Positions 39,713 through 50,000 of a stretch of 64,000 nucleotides of DNA are shown piece by piece (positions within the stretch are counted from its first letter, which is position 1; every line of letters begins with the position of its first letter). Source of the stretch: a virus; IMG/VR virus record IMGVR_UViG_3300005253_000011, positions 19,114 to 83,113 of that record, one strand, 5' to 3'. Made by a program: the position numbers and the translations under genes. The notes beneath the pieces were generated by a model. It was not told the DNA's origin. It worked only from the letters and a program-made list of their open reading frames with translations, and did not search any database.

Positions 39713-40603
39713 TTATTTAGTTCCGTGTAATAATATTTTCAAAGCTTCTTCATACGTAATTCCGTTATTTTTAATGTTCATCATTTGGTTATATCTTTTC
39801 GGCTCCCTTTCCTTTAATCTTTCAAATCGGGTTTTGTCAAACATAATTCCAAATCCACAATAAGCACATCCTGTATAGCTTTCTCCTTTATCATAGATGT
39901 CACAATATCTTACATTATTTTGTTTTATGAATTCCCAAATATTTTCCTTTGTCCAAATTGATAAAGGCGAGCATGTATGCTTAATAATATTTATACAACC
40001 AGTTTGAAGATATGCATATCTTCTGGTAAAAGAATCAGTCGCCATCGTACCTACTAACATCCCATTTTTCCGAAAGGGGCGTAGAGGATTTATTTTTAGA
40101 ATATCACAACATTTATTAGTAACATCAAATGGAACATCTATCAAATATCGATATTTTTTAGGTAATTTAAAGTATTTGCTTTTCGTTCCATCCCTTTTAA
40201 TACCTGTGAGATATAATTTTCTTGAAGCTTCATTATGTGGTCCCGGATCACGAAGTGTTGCTATCATCTTAGCTACTTTTTTACTGATCAGTGGAAATCC
40301 ATATTTATTCACAGTCTTAATAAAGGTTGTGTTTGGATGGACTATCTCTATATTCTCAATGGTTTTAACAAATCTTAAAATTTCAGAAAATTCATTAGTG
40401 GTATTTGAAAACACAGGGATTTTGTCTTTATCTATTATTTTAACAAGATGCAGCATTACCGTACTATCCACTCCACCAGAAAATGAGATTTTACTATCCG
40501 GATACATTGCATGAAAAGAATCAATAATATACAAAGAATGATCTATTTTTTGATTCAAAGTCCAATTAATTTTGTCATTCAGTTCTTTTGATGATATTTT
40601 CAT
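39713..40603 (-). CDS. PP-loop (PAPS reductase-like) ATP pyrophosphatase
   Basis: 296 aa from ATG 40603, one base after the upstream stop; earlier starts lie in that gene. ISFSGGVDSTVMLHL at residues about 36-50 is the SGGxDS PP-loop. NKCCD, QTGC, KHTCSP and GCAYCGFG supply cysteines for a possible iron-sulfur cluster. Similar proteins reduce PAPS or activate sulfur for nucleic acid (DndC-like). In a phage, DNA or tRNA thiolation is possible; substrate unknown. Confidence 0.78.
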   Translation of the reverse strand: MKISSKELNDKINWTLNQKIDHSLYIIDSFHAMYPDSKISFSGGVDSTVMLHLVKIIDKDKIPVFSNTTNEFSEILRFVKTIENIEIVHPNTTFIKTVNKYGFPLISKKVAKMIATLRDPGPHNEASRKLYLTGIKRDGTKSKYFKLPKKYRYLIDVPFDVTNKCCDILKINPLRPFRKNGMLVGTMATDSFTRRYAYLQTGCINIIKHTCSPLSIWTKENIWEFIKQNNVRYCDIYDKGESYTGCAYCGFGIMFDKTRFERLKEREPKRYNQMMNIKNNGITYEEALKILLHGTK

Positions 40604-40604
40604 T

Positions 40605-41159
40605 CTATGCAATGATATCAGCGGGAATTCTATCCCAGTATGCCCGGAACAATTCATTAACACTCTTCTTTACAAGCTTAGACTTGATCTTGTACCAGCG
40701 CGTTCTCCACTTGTAATCAATCACATTCCTGCGGAACCACCTATCAAACATACTTTTCTGGTACGCTTCCTTAGCGGCCTTGATCTGTTCCTTCTCCAGG
40801 TTCAGATAATACTCAGCTCTATCCATGAATGCTTCAGGACGCAGTGTAAACCTGGCCCGGGGACGTTTGTTGAAGTTCTTACAGGTAGTTACCCAGTTAT
40901 TATTAAGCCGGTCCAGTAACAGGCCAGCCTCCTCACCATCAGGATCATCCAGAAAACTTCTGAGTTCCAGTAGCCTCTGTGCCAGTCCATCCAGCTCATT
41001 GAGATACTTCTTCTTCAATCTCTTCTCTTCCCTGCCCTCTGTGCCGGTCTCAGATGTATGCATACTACCAGGCTTGACCAATTCCTTGATCGCGCTCTGC
41101 CTGGCTTCGTTAATTTGGTGCTCCAGAATTTCTTCTGGTGTTTTTGTTTCGTCTACCAT
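40605..41159 (-). CDS. Charged hypothetical protein
   Basis: 184 aa, very rich in Lys, Arg and Glu, all-helical (REEKRLKKKYLNELDGLAQRLLEL; LEKEQIKAAKEAYQ). C-terminal VKKSVNELFRAYWDRIP. No motif. Sits between the recombination nuclease SbcC and the PP-loop gene; may bind DNA, not shown. Confidence 0.62.
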   Translation of the reverse strand: MVDETKTPEEILEHQINEARQSAIKELVKPGSMHTSETGTEGREEKRLKKKYLNELDGLAQRLLELRSFLDDPDGEEAGLLLDRLNNNWVTTCKNFNKRPRARFTLRPEAFMDRAEYYLNLEKEQIKAAKEAYQKSMFDRWFRRNVIDYKWRTRWYKIKSKLVKKSVNELFRAYWDRIPADIIA

Positions 41160-41160
41160 T

Positions 41161-41664
41161 TTATTGTATTTTATTGAAAGTTAATCCTTTTGTTTGTTTA
41201 TACTTACCCTGTAAAACTTTATGCGCATTTTGTAGTTGTAATCCATATGATCTAGCGGCGTCAGACATAGAAGGATGAGTTGATAGAAGTTTTCCTGTTT
41301 TATAATCATATACATTTACAGGAATTGGTTTCATGCCCGAATTTGGGGAACGTTTCCATAATCCTAATGCTATAGCGTGCTGCATATTTTCTGATTGTGT
41401 TACCCACTCTAAATTGGAAACATTATTATTAAATTTATTTCCATCTTTATGATTAATTTGCGGCTTATTATCCGGATTTGATATAAAAGCTTCTGCAACT
41501 AATCGAGAAATATATTTATAGTGTGTTTTATTTTGTTTACGTAATCCTACTCTGTAATATCCCCAATTAGTGGGTAATGGTTTTAGACATTTATTACGAA
41601 ACAAACTAAATATCTTTCCTGAATCCTCTATTAGGTAATTTTCAAATCCCTTTATTGATTTCAT
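41161..41664 (-). CDS. NUMOD4-HNH-NUMOD1 homing endonuclease
   Basis: 167 aa, paralogue of the gene at 7953: IKGFENYLIEDSGKIFSLF (NUMOD4), QINHKDGNKFNN and NLEWVTQSEN (HNH), VNVYDYKTGKLLSTHPS and ARSYGLQLQNAHKVLQGK (NUMOD1 HTH). Overlaps the SbcC-like stop by 4 bases, so it sits in a gene junction without breaking a gene. Confidence 0.92.
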   Translation of the reverse strand: MKSIKGFENYLIEDSGKIFSLFRNKCLKPLPTNWGYYRVGLRKQNKTHYKYISRLVAEAFISNPDNKPQINHKDGNKFNNNVSNLEWVTQSENMQHAIALGLWKRSPNSGMKPIPVNVYDYKTGKLLSTHPSMSDAARSYGLQLQNAHKVLQGKYKQTKGLTFNKIQ

Positions 41665-43766
41665 CCTATTATTTTAGTTGCTCCTAATTCGTCTGCTACC
41701 GCCGTTAATGTCGATGAATACAAACTATCGATATGTGGCGAATGGGTGATCACGTAAATTGATTTCCCTTCCTCAGCTTTTGCCCTAATTAAATCAAATA
41801 CTGCAGCCTCACCAGCTTCGTCGAGCCCTTCAAAAATTTCGTCCATGATCAATATGTCAATATTACTATCAGCACTAACCAGGGTATACATGGCAAAGAT
41901 CAGAACAATATCTAAACGTTGTTTCTGGCCTCCGGAGAACTCTTTATACTCCTTATTGAATTTCTTTCCAACAGAGCATACGGTGGTGAATGGCTTGGAA
42001 GCTTTGGTCAAGTCAATACTGAACTCAATGGATACTCCCAGACGATCCGAATAAGGCTTCACATACTCATTCAAATCATTCAACATAGCCTTGAAGACGA
42101 AGGATGGGAGACCAGCAGCAACAAACCCCTTCTTAGTCCACCATTGGTGCAGGTTCATTTCATATGCAATGTCCTCCAGTGTGATATTCATCTCATCCAG
42201 CCCCTTATCAAATTTATCATACTTATCAATCAATTGATCAATAGTATGCGAAAACTTAGGTGGCTCCTCTTTCTGTGCTGTCTCCAGGGATGATATCATC
42301 ACTTCAATCTGACCTGTATAAACCTTAATCTCATTCTCATTGCTCGTCACCTTCTCAGTTTTCTTGGTAATTTCACCGGCTTCTATTTGCAGGGCCATCT
42401 CTTTTTTTGTCCCCTCTGTGAACATTCGCTTAACATCCTGACCATCCTCTTCAGCTTTATTGTGTGCGTCCTTGGCTTTTATAGCAGCATTTCCAGCGTC
42501 TCCCAGTTCTTTAATCGCCCCTTTCCGGATATCCTTTAGTTCCGGTAGGTTAGAAATCGGTGGTTTTTCTGCCTTCTTTGCCTCTAATTTGGCGTCCGCG
42601 GCTTCCAATTGTGGAATATACGTATCCACTATAGAATTCTTAACAGCTGTAACATTAGCTAATGGGAGTTTCTGCTCACAGGCGTAACATATATCCTTAA
42701 CAGCCTTAATCTCCTCAGCCTTTTTATTCGTCAACTCTTGTAATTCATCCTTTAATCCGGATACGGCTCCAGCCTTATCAATCACCCACTTATCACACCG
42801 CTTCTTCTCGATATTGACATTAGTTTCAGCAACTACATCAGCCCTACTGGCAATGCCTAATCTATTTCCGGCCTCTACATGCGCATTATATGGAACTTCA
42901 AGAGTCTTCTCCAAGGCATTATACTGCCGCTCCAGCTCATCCATCTCTGTCTTAAACTTATCAAACGCCTCAGCATCCCATTTGTCAATTTCTACTGTAA
43001 GTTCCTCACTTTCGAACTTACATGCAGTGAGATCATCCCTGGTGTTGGCGATATCCTCAGAGATCTTATTACAGTTCTCTACTTTTTTATCCTCAAACTC
43101 CTCCAGTAGCCTAGTCTGTTCATTGGTTTCAGTTGTAAGAGCTTCCATCTGTAAAGTCAGGCTATTCTGCTCTCCCTCTGCTTTCAGACAGTCAACAGAA
43201 AGCTCCAAAAGTTTCGCACCAGCTTTGGCCTTACCATCATTGATGAATGCTGTCTCAAATAACCTTTCAAAGAGATCTCTCTTATCCTTATTATCTGATT
43301 CTACCAGTTTAGGCATACGCTGCCCAAATAGAATGGATGCCATAAAAGTTTGTGAATCGATACCCAGAAGGGTAATGATCTGTGCCTGGACATCCTTTTT
43401 ATGGACACCGATCTGATTCTGGCCTCTGATAACCAAGGCATCTCTGCCTATACCTTCTCCGCCTGACCAGCCTATGGTCCTAACTATCCAATAATCACGA
43501 CCATCAACCTCAATGGTAGTCTCTGTATAGGTCCCACGGAAAGCATCAGTACGAGAATCTTCCCATGTTGGGATCTTCTCATTGGTGGTATCCTTTAGGT
43601 TTGTCCCGTAGATACACCACACCACGACTTCAAATAAGGTAGTTTTCCCTGCCCCATTCTCGCCCTTTACTAGGTTAAGGCCCGGACGGTCCAGATTTAC
43701 CTCAGTACGCTCAGCAAGGCTACGGAAGCCTTCTGCAACGACGTTCTTTATCTTGATTATTTTCAT
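41661..43766 (-). CDS. SbcC/Rad50-like recombination ATPase (gp46-like)
   Basis: 701 aa. Walker A GENGAGKTTLFEV at 36-48; long coiled coil from about 190; zinc hook CYACEQKLP near 365; return coiled coil; ABC signature FSGGQKQRLDIV near 625; Walker B DILIMDEIFEGLDE near 655; THSPH switch His. Pairs with the Mre11-like nuclease at 44475 to process DNA ends. Residues about 300-314 (RLGIASRADVVAETN) match the N-terminus of the interrupted PD-(D/E)XK gene at 4808, an unusual shared peptide. Confidence 0.9.
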   Translation of the reverse strand: MKIIKIKNVVAEGFRSLAERTEVNLDRPGLNLVKGENGAGKTTLFEVVVWCIYGTNLKDTTNEKIPTWEDSRTDAFRGTYTETTIEVDGRDYWIVRTIGWSGGEGIGRDALVIRGQNQIGVHKKDVQAQIITLLGIDSQTFMASILFGQRMPKLVESDNKDKRDLFERLFETAFINDGKAKAGAKLLELSVDCLKAEGEQNSLTLQMEALTTETNEQTRLLEEFEDKKVENCNKISEDIANTRDDLTACKFESEELTVEIDKWDAEAFDKFKTEMDELERQYNALEKTLEVPYNAHVEAGNRLGIASRADVVAETNVNIEKKRCDKWVIDKAGAVSGLKDELQELTNKKAEEIKAVKDICYACEQKLPLANVTAVKNSIVDTYIPQLEAADAKLEAKKAEKPPISNLPELKDIRKGAIKELGDAGNAAIKAKDAHNKAEEDGQDVKRMFTEGTKKEMALQIEAGEITKKTEKVTSNENEIKVYTGQIEVMISSLETAQKEEPPKFSHTIDQLIDKYDKFDKGLDEMNITLEDIAYEMNLHQWWTKKGFVAAGLPSFVFKAMLNDLNEYVKPYSDRLGVSIEFSIDLTKASKPFTTVCSVGKKFNKEYKEFSGGQKQRLDIVLIFAMYTLVSADSNIDILIMDEIFEGLDEAGEAAVFDLIRAKAEEGKSIYVITHSPHIDSLYSSTLTAVADELGATKIIG

Positions 43767-44239
43767 TGTTTAAAATTTAAACCTGCGTTATTACCATATA
43801 ATTCTAAAACTTTAGTATCATAAGCCCTGGCAGCTTCCTCAGCCGTCTCAAAATAACCAAGATGCAGCCTTTTGTTATTTATTCTACACCTGCTGGCAAA
43901 ACAACGTGTGCGATTAGGGTAATAAGTTACGCCTTTATACCCGGACTTGGCCCATGTCTTTTTATTTTGATTATTCACCGAAGCAGTAGAATTTCTAAGA
44001 TTACTTTTACAGTTATTTAAACCATTCCGGTCTATATGATCAACCTGAATACCTATAGGAGTATTCATTATTACTCGGTGCATACGTACTGTCGTTTGTT
44101 TTCCTTCTGAACGGCTAATTCTACAAGCATAGAACACATCTTTATCCTTTTTAGCGTACCATTTGAACCAACTTAGATAAACATAATCTTCGTCATCTAC
44201 CTGAGTTACTTTACCTTGTGTAAGTTTAATCTGTTTCAT
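43763..44239 (-). CDS. HNH endonuclease with AP2 DNA-binding domain
   Basis: 158 aa. MHRVIMNTPIGIQVDHIDRNGLNN with NLRNSTASVNNQN is the HNH core (H, D/N, N). KSGYKGVTYYPNRTRCFASRCRINNKRLHLGYFETAEEAARAYD, read as the GYKGV and LGYFETAEEAARAYD ends, is an AP2 domain. A fourth kind of homing gene, sited between the SbcC gene and the 79-aa gene with 4-base overlaps. Confidence 0.92.
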   Translation of the reverse strand: MKQIKLTQGKVTQVDDEDYVYLSWFKWYAKKDKDVFYACRISRSEGKQTTVRMHRVIMNTPIGIQVDHIDRNGLNNCKSNLRNSTASVNNQNKKTWAKSGYKGVTYYPNRTRCFASRCRINNKRLHLGYFETAEEAARAYDTKVLELYGNNAGLNFKQ

Positions 44240-44475
44240 TCCTCTATTATTACATCAAGATCCATATCAAAAAGCCCACCTGGAAGGCGATACTGACCAA
44301 AATTCTTTTCAAGCTCCTCAACAACCTTATACCATTCGTCACTATCTTCATCAAGCTTATCGAGTTTAACGGATAAAACATCAAAAGTTCTGTAATAAAG
44401 CTCTGGTATCAAATACCAGTGATTAGAATTGTCTTGTCTTAATTTTCCTGTCTGGAATTTATAAGGTGTTTTCAT
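44236..44475 (-). CDS. Small acidic hypothetical protein
   Basis: 79 aa. NHWYLIPELYYRTFDVL, then LDEDSDEWYKVVEELEKNFGQYRLPGG and an acidic end. Lies between the Mre11-like gene and the AP2-HNH gene with overlaps, so it probably once lay next to SbcC. Function unknown. Confidence 0.62.
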   Translation of the reverse strand: MKTPYKFQTGKLRQDNSNHWYLIPELYYRTFDVLSVKLDKLDEDSDEWYKVVEELEKNFGQYRLPGGLFDMDLDVIIEE

Positions 44476-45476
44476 TATTCAAAATATTTAGTGGCAACGC
44501 CCTGGAGATCTGCCTTCGGAAATTCTAATGTATCCGCATTCACATCTAGGAAATTATTAAGTATTTCCATGGGCCCTACCTTTTGTGTATTAAACTTGGA
44601 TGCGTCAAACGTATCCTTTTTCTTTTTCTTCATATCCTCTGGATGGTACCAGACAACATACTGCTCCTTCATCCAATCATCCAGCTTATACCCATAAGGT
44701 CTGCGGATGTACTGTGGATTTCTCTTTGTAGTATCCCAGAATGCTGGTAGCTCACCATTATCGGTATCCAGGAGCCAAAGCCCCTTAGCGACAGCAATGT
44801 CGCTCGCATCCCTATGCATTGGAGATCCAACATTAATGAAGTTATTACATACCATCGATGGATGATGGACATGCCCGTTAAAGATCCATTTAAAAGGTTT
44901 TAACCGGTCATCTATGAAATTGAGGTCATCTTGTATGAAACTATTCTCAGGCCATACCATCTGATGCATCAGTAGATACATATTCTCAGGATACTGAGCC
45001 CTTGGCACAAGTGCTTCTAAGGCTCTCCAGAAGTTATCCGGATCTTCAAAATATGGTACACCAACAATAGTGAATTCCGCTTCGTGTGAATAAACACCCT
45101 GGTTCAATAAAACAAAATTTTCAAATAGTCCACCGTTTGGTCCCCTCTCAAATACATCCATAACAGATATACCTGGAATAGAGAAGGTGTTCTTAGTAGC
45201 GAAATCATGGTTCCCGGGGATTGCGATAAATTCAATATCCGGATATAAAGCAAAGCAATTCTGAAGTGCTAATATTAGCGCATTCATTGCAATGACTGAA
45301 ATATTCGCGAATTGATCTCCGATATCGCCGCAAAACCAAATTTGCTTGATATCATTTTTATTGGCGAGCTTAAAGATGTACTCAATCATATCCGCGGCTT
45401 TCTGAGCTCGGGTTTGATCTGGGTTAAACTGCTTGTAATCATGGACATGTACGTCCGAAAAAACTAGTGCTTTCAT
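44475..45476 (-). CDS. SbcD/Mre11-like nuclease (gp47-like)
   Basis: 333 aa. Metallophosphoesterase motifs: FSDVHVHD (residues 6-13), WFCGDIGDQ (about 47), IPGNHDFA (about 88), LLMHQMVW (about 168) and FNGHVHHPS (about 200). C-terminal half contains a capping region with KKKKKD. Partner of the SbcC-like ATPase at 41661; together they degrade or resect DNA ends. Confidence 0.88.
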   Translation of the reverse strand: MKALVFSDVHVHDYKQFNPDQTRAQKAADMIEYIFKLANKNDIKQIWFCGDIGDQFANISVIAMNALILALQNCFALYPDIEFIAIPGNHDFATKNTFSIPGISVMDVFERGPNGGLFENFVLLNQGVYSHEAEFTIVGVPYFEDPDNFWRALEALVPRAQYPENMYLLMHQMVWPENSFIQDDLNFIDDRLKPFKWIFNGHVHHPSMVCNNFINVGSPMHRDASDIAVAKGLWLLDTDNGELPAFWDTTKRNPQYIRRPYGYKLDDWMKEQYVVWYHPEDMKKKKKDTFDASKFNTQKVGPMEILNNFLDVNADTLEFPKADLQGVATKYFE

Positions 45477-45958
45477 GCTGCGTCTTGTTCATAATCAGTT
45501 ATAAAATTGTTCGTTTTGGGTTTGGGAAGCCTTATTTTTAGTCCTCTCTCTGCATAATATAATACTATCTTTTCTACCGCATCACTGAACTCCTTGGTAT
45601 TCATCTGGGAAAATCTCTTCCCGGATAAGAATATTATGTCTTGGTCATCTATGGTCTCAACCCACATTTCATTTCCAATGACCCGTGTACGAAGAAAGGA
45701 ATAAACCGCCTCTTTTGAGTGTTCTACCCCTGTAGTATCCACTAAGAACCGTATGACATCAGGTACACATACTCCCCAAATGTACCGGTTTTGTGCGAGA
45801 GAGCGCTTCCTGTAGAACTTCTTGAATGTGATCTCAAGTTGAGTTCCCTGCAGATGTTTCCACAGGCGCTTAGCTCTAAAAGAATTGGAGATCACCAGAT
45901 TTTGTCCATCTGGTGAAAGCTCTCCAACTACTGTTATTTCTTCGTTAAGGCTAGACAT
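45473..45958 (-). CDS. NinB-like recombination protein
   Basis: 161 aa. YRKRSLAQNRYIWGVCVPDVIRF is the RSxxQNxxxW motif of NinB/Orf-type recombination mediators, and the C-terminal part MNTKEFSDAVEKIVLYYAERG matches their helical end. Would load or anneal strands with the SSB gene just upstream (8-base overlap). Moderate confidence by motif. Confidence 0.68.
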   Translation of the reverse strand: MSSLNEEITVVGELSPDGQNLVISNSFRAKRLWKHLQGTQLEITFKKFYRKRSLAQNRYIWGVCVPDVIRFLVDTTGVEHSKEAVYSFLRTRVIGNEMWVETIDDQDIIFLSGKRFSQMNTKEFSDAVEKIVLYYAERGLKIRLPKPKTNNFITDYEQDAA

Positions 45959-47042
45959 CCTTCATGTCATCAGTCATGCTGCGTCCTCCTCTACCGCCGC
46001 CACGGGTCGGTCCCGGCGCTCTGGTAGTATTGGCTTCAACATCCTTCGGGGTTGCCTGTCTTGCAGATGAACTGGGCCTAACCGGTCCCCCACCTTCCTT
46101 CGGTTCCTTTGCACCCTCTGTGGACTGCTCTTCCTGCTCTGCTGGTCCCTTTGTATCCTCCGCAGGTGCCGTTGAGGATCTAACTCCTGTCCCGCGTTGC
46201 GGCCTGCTTGGCTTCGATTCTTCAGCCGGTGCATCCTTCTTCAATGATGCTCTTATCTCCGGGTAGCGATAATCAGATTCAACACGATCCTCAAGCTTCT
46301 CTCCGTAGAGATATTCACCCATGAGCCTATAGATATAGTCATCAGTGAACATAGAGCCCTTACAGATATTCACGACATCCGGGGTACCTTCACCATAAAA
46401 CTGAGCTGGCATCGGTAAGACGTCCGACTTAAGAGCCGTATACGTAATCTTACTTTTTTCTTCCACTCGTCCGAGATTAAGATTGAATCCATTCTCCTGG
46501 TCAAACATCTCTGATCCACCCCTGGCAGTAGCGATACGATTGATGGCTTTCATCAACTGAATCCTGGTAGTGAGAATCTTGCCTGCACCGTCTCTGACGT
46601 ACTGGGCAACTGCCGCGACATTGAATGAGTCATCATCATTCCAAATTCCCATGATGTGCCCCTTCTCGTCAAATTCCCAGTCAAAAGCCAGCCCTGGAAT
46701 CCAATATTCAGTCTGCTTACGCAGTGAGGGCTTGTTGTACTTGTCACGCTTATCCAGCAATTTAGCCATCTCCTCATCACCGGAAGCTTTCGCCTCATCA
46801 ACGATGATTTGAACCTGGTCATCTTCGCCGGTTAAAACGCCCGGGGTGTTCACTTTCGTTTTCCCTACCCACCAGAAGTTCACCTCAAGGGCGTACAATC
46901 CGTCCATGTTTGGCAAGGGGTCGAGAATCCTGAACTCCTGCGCTTTGTCCATTTTACTCGCGTTCAAAAACGAGCTGGGACCGTTACCCTTTTCGGCTAG
47001 ATCCTCTTCAAATTCCTTCAATTTACTTTGATCAATTGGCAT
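45951..47042 (-). CDS. Single-stranded DNA-binding protein (gp32-like)
   Basis: 363 aa. GPSSFLNASKMDKAQEFRILDPLPN resembles the LAST-like and OB-strand 1 of phage gp32-type SSBs; aromatic beta strands follow (LEVNFWWVGKT; WIPGLAFDWEF). The C-terminal 110 residues are low-complexity, with Ser, Pro and Glu, ending MTDDMKDV, an acidic-type tail for protein contacts. Located just upstream of DNA polymerase. No zinc site seen, unlike T4 gp32. Confidence 0.7.
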   Translation of the reverse strand: MPIDQSKLKEFEEDLAEKGNGPSSFLNASKMDKAQEFRILDPLPNMDGLYALEVNFWWVGKTKVNTPGVLTGEDDQVQIIVDEAKASGDEEMAKLLDKRDKYNKPSLRKQTEYWIPGLAFDWEFDEKGHIMGIWNDDDSFNVAAVAQYVRDGAGKILTTRIQLMKAINRIATARGGSEMFDQENGFNLNLGRVEEKSKITYTALKSDVLPMPAQFYGEGTPDVVNICKGSMFTDDYIYRLMGEYLYGEKLEDRVESDYRYPEIRASLKKDAPAEESKPSRPQRGTGVRSSTAPAEDTKGPAEQEEQSTEGAKEPKEGGGPVRPSSSARQATPKDVEANTTRAPGPTRGGGRGGRSMTDDMKDV

Positions 47043-47075
47043 AATTAATGATTTAATAATTCGTTAAAAATAATT

Positions 47076-50000
47076 CTAAGCTGCTAACTTACCCCAACTC
47101 TCTTTGCTTCTTTCGAAGTCAACTTTCATAGGTAGAGAAAGTGTTCTATCAAAATATGTCTCAATTGGTAAATTCTCCATAACTGTTTTGATCAATAAGA
47201 TCGTTTCTTCCAGAATATCGTCTGGTACGTAGTAGAGAATACTGTCATGAATTGTATTTATAAAGATCACCCGCTCGTCCAACAATAGCTCCAACAATGG
47301 TTGTAGTAGGGTAAATGCAAATATAGTCATCTCGCCAGCGGTACCTTGGATCGGTGAATTAATAGCGTTCCGTTCCGCATGGCCAACTTTAAATCTGTTG
47401 AAATTTTTTAGGTCGGGTAATCTTACTTTTCTCCCGAACATGGTCCTGACGTGTCCAAATTTATACGCCTTGGCTATATATGTCTTGTGATACTCCTTTA
47501 GACCGGGGTATAACTTAAAGAAATCATCTCGCCGCTGCTCAGCTTTACGCTTGCCCATGATAATCCCATATTGTACCCTGGCATAATCCCGGTACCCACC
47601 GGCAGACATGCCATAACAATTATGGGATACTAAATTATTGGCTATGAAACTATTATCCTGATCAACGGTTAAATCATATACTTTATCGGCATGTTTAAAA
47701 GTATTTATTGATGTAATTAATTCTTCTGCGAAGTATTGTCTACTGGACCTGTATTCTACTCTATTAGCTTTTACGGTCGGTATTAAATCCAAAAATAAAC
47801 TACGGCCAACACTTCCAATAATATTAAGACTATACATGTAATCATCATATCCGTATATTTTAGATGGTATGCCGAAACTATACAAACACTCCTGTATATC
47901 ACTAAGCAAATCCTTACTAATAGAAGTATACTGAATAGTCAGCTTAGCTTTTCCCCGCATCGAAATTGATCCATCACCGTCCCACAACCCCGCTAATATA
48001 TACCTTTTATCTTCTCTACTTAAAGCGGGTATTAAATGTGAAAAAGTTTTATCCTCAGCTTTTAGTCTATAATCAATATACTTACCTAAAACATTCCGCA
48101 TAATATCTGACGAGATAGCAAAATATTCTACATTATGTGCATATTTTGCTATCCTATAAGAATATTTTGGGCATAGTATTTTACGCATACGTTTATACAC
48201 ATCCGGATTACTTTTTTCTATTTGAGATATTTTTCCGTTATTTCCTTGAGATCCGCCTTCTGATAAATACCACCCAATAAACAAAGACAAGTCTTCTCCA
48301 AAATTAGAATCTCCGTGATAACCCTCATAATGATTATTTACCAAATACATACCCAATTCCATATCCTCTGCTCTTACCCACCCGTATTTAACCTTTAACC
48401 CGTTAGCCGAAGGAAAACAAACATACATCATATGATCTCCTGTACATTTAATATTCTTACCGGATCTGGTATTTATATTATACAGTGTATCCGCCGTTAA
48501 ACATTGTGTATCAGTTACCTCTTGCCAATTCCCTTTATGGGTTAGTACTTTATCTCCCACAACAACCTCTTTTATTAATATAGTACCTCTATCTGTTATT
48601 ACAGCCGTTTCTTCGGATAAACAAAGACCGAAGTTCTCAGACTTGGCTTCAAACCTACTCTCTTTCTTCTCCTTATCATCTAATTCTTTCCATTTCGACA
48701 GGGATAAACCCTTGACATTAGCTGCTGTAAGTTCATGCAGATCCTGATCATCAAGATATGTCTGCATCATTTGCTTATCCTGGGAGTAATGAGCTATCAA
48801 TCTCAGCTCTGCCTGGGAGTAGTCAGCCTGGAGAAGGGTATGCCCGAACGGCACTGAAAATGATCCCTTCACTCTCCCCACTGCTTTCTCAACTATCTCA
48901 TATTTTGTCCGGGTGATTTGGTTCTGCAGATTTGGCTTACTGGAACTCAACCGGCCCGTCTTTGCAATATGCTGATTAAAACTAGTGTGAATCCTACCAT
49001 CCTTACCTACTTTATCACGAATGGATATCAGATAAGTGCTCAGGATCTTAGTCAGCTGACGATAAGCCAGCAGGTTGTCCAGGAATCCGGATCTATCAGC
49101 AATGTAATTAAGTACGTCTTTACCGGTACCACTCTTAAGCTCACCGGTTATAGGATCTTCTGGATAATCAAAATTAAAGCCTTCATCACTGTATATCAGC
49201 TCATTCATCTGTGCCGGACTACCAAAATTAAGAAGATCGCTGCTACTAACACTACCTGTTTTCCAAGCGTCTATCTGCAACTTCATGGTCTGTATCCGCT
49301 TAACGCTGGCTGCCTCTGCAATGCCTCCATATACTTTGGCTTTTTCCTTCGCTATCCGCAGCATCAGTATACTAACCCTACCAGCATCTTCTTCATGTAT
49401 AATTTCCTCCTGTATGTTAATTACTCTCTTATCCCTGCGGTCTGCAGGCGTCTCAGCAAACTCCCTCTCACCCTCTCTCAGGATCTTATCCTCAAGCTTG
49501 GCGATCATACTATTTTTAAACACTATATCTTTATGCGCTTGATACTTCTTCACGGTTTTGTTTTTCCGCAATTTATACTCCTGCGCAATGATATCAGCCT
49601 CTGTCTGTAGGATAGCCTGATCTATGTAGTTTTTATCGATCAGCATTCCATTCTGCTCTGCTTGGAATAAGGCCTTGGTAGCCGGTGCGGTAAGATTCCT
49701 AAACAGGTTATAGATCCGTGGATGTTCCTCAAGCATAATGTTTGTGAAGAGTAAATATAGGCGAAGGGTGAGATCCGAGTCAAGTGCAGCATAGGGGGCC
49801 AGCCTTTCCACGGGAATACTCTCCCAGCTGGTGCCCTGTAGCTTGTTCTCATACCCTGCAAATGCTGGAAAATACACACTAACCTGATATTTCAATCCGT
49901 TAGGTGTATTCTCATCCAGTAGCTGGGACATAAGCATAGTACAATGGAATGCACCTTCGAACCGCTTAATGCCCATTACGACAGCACAATGCATGTCAAA

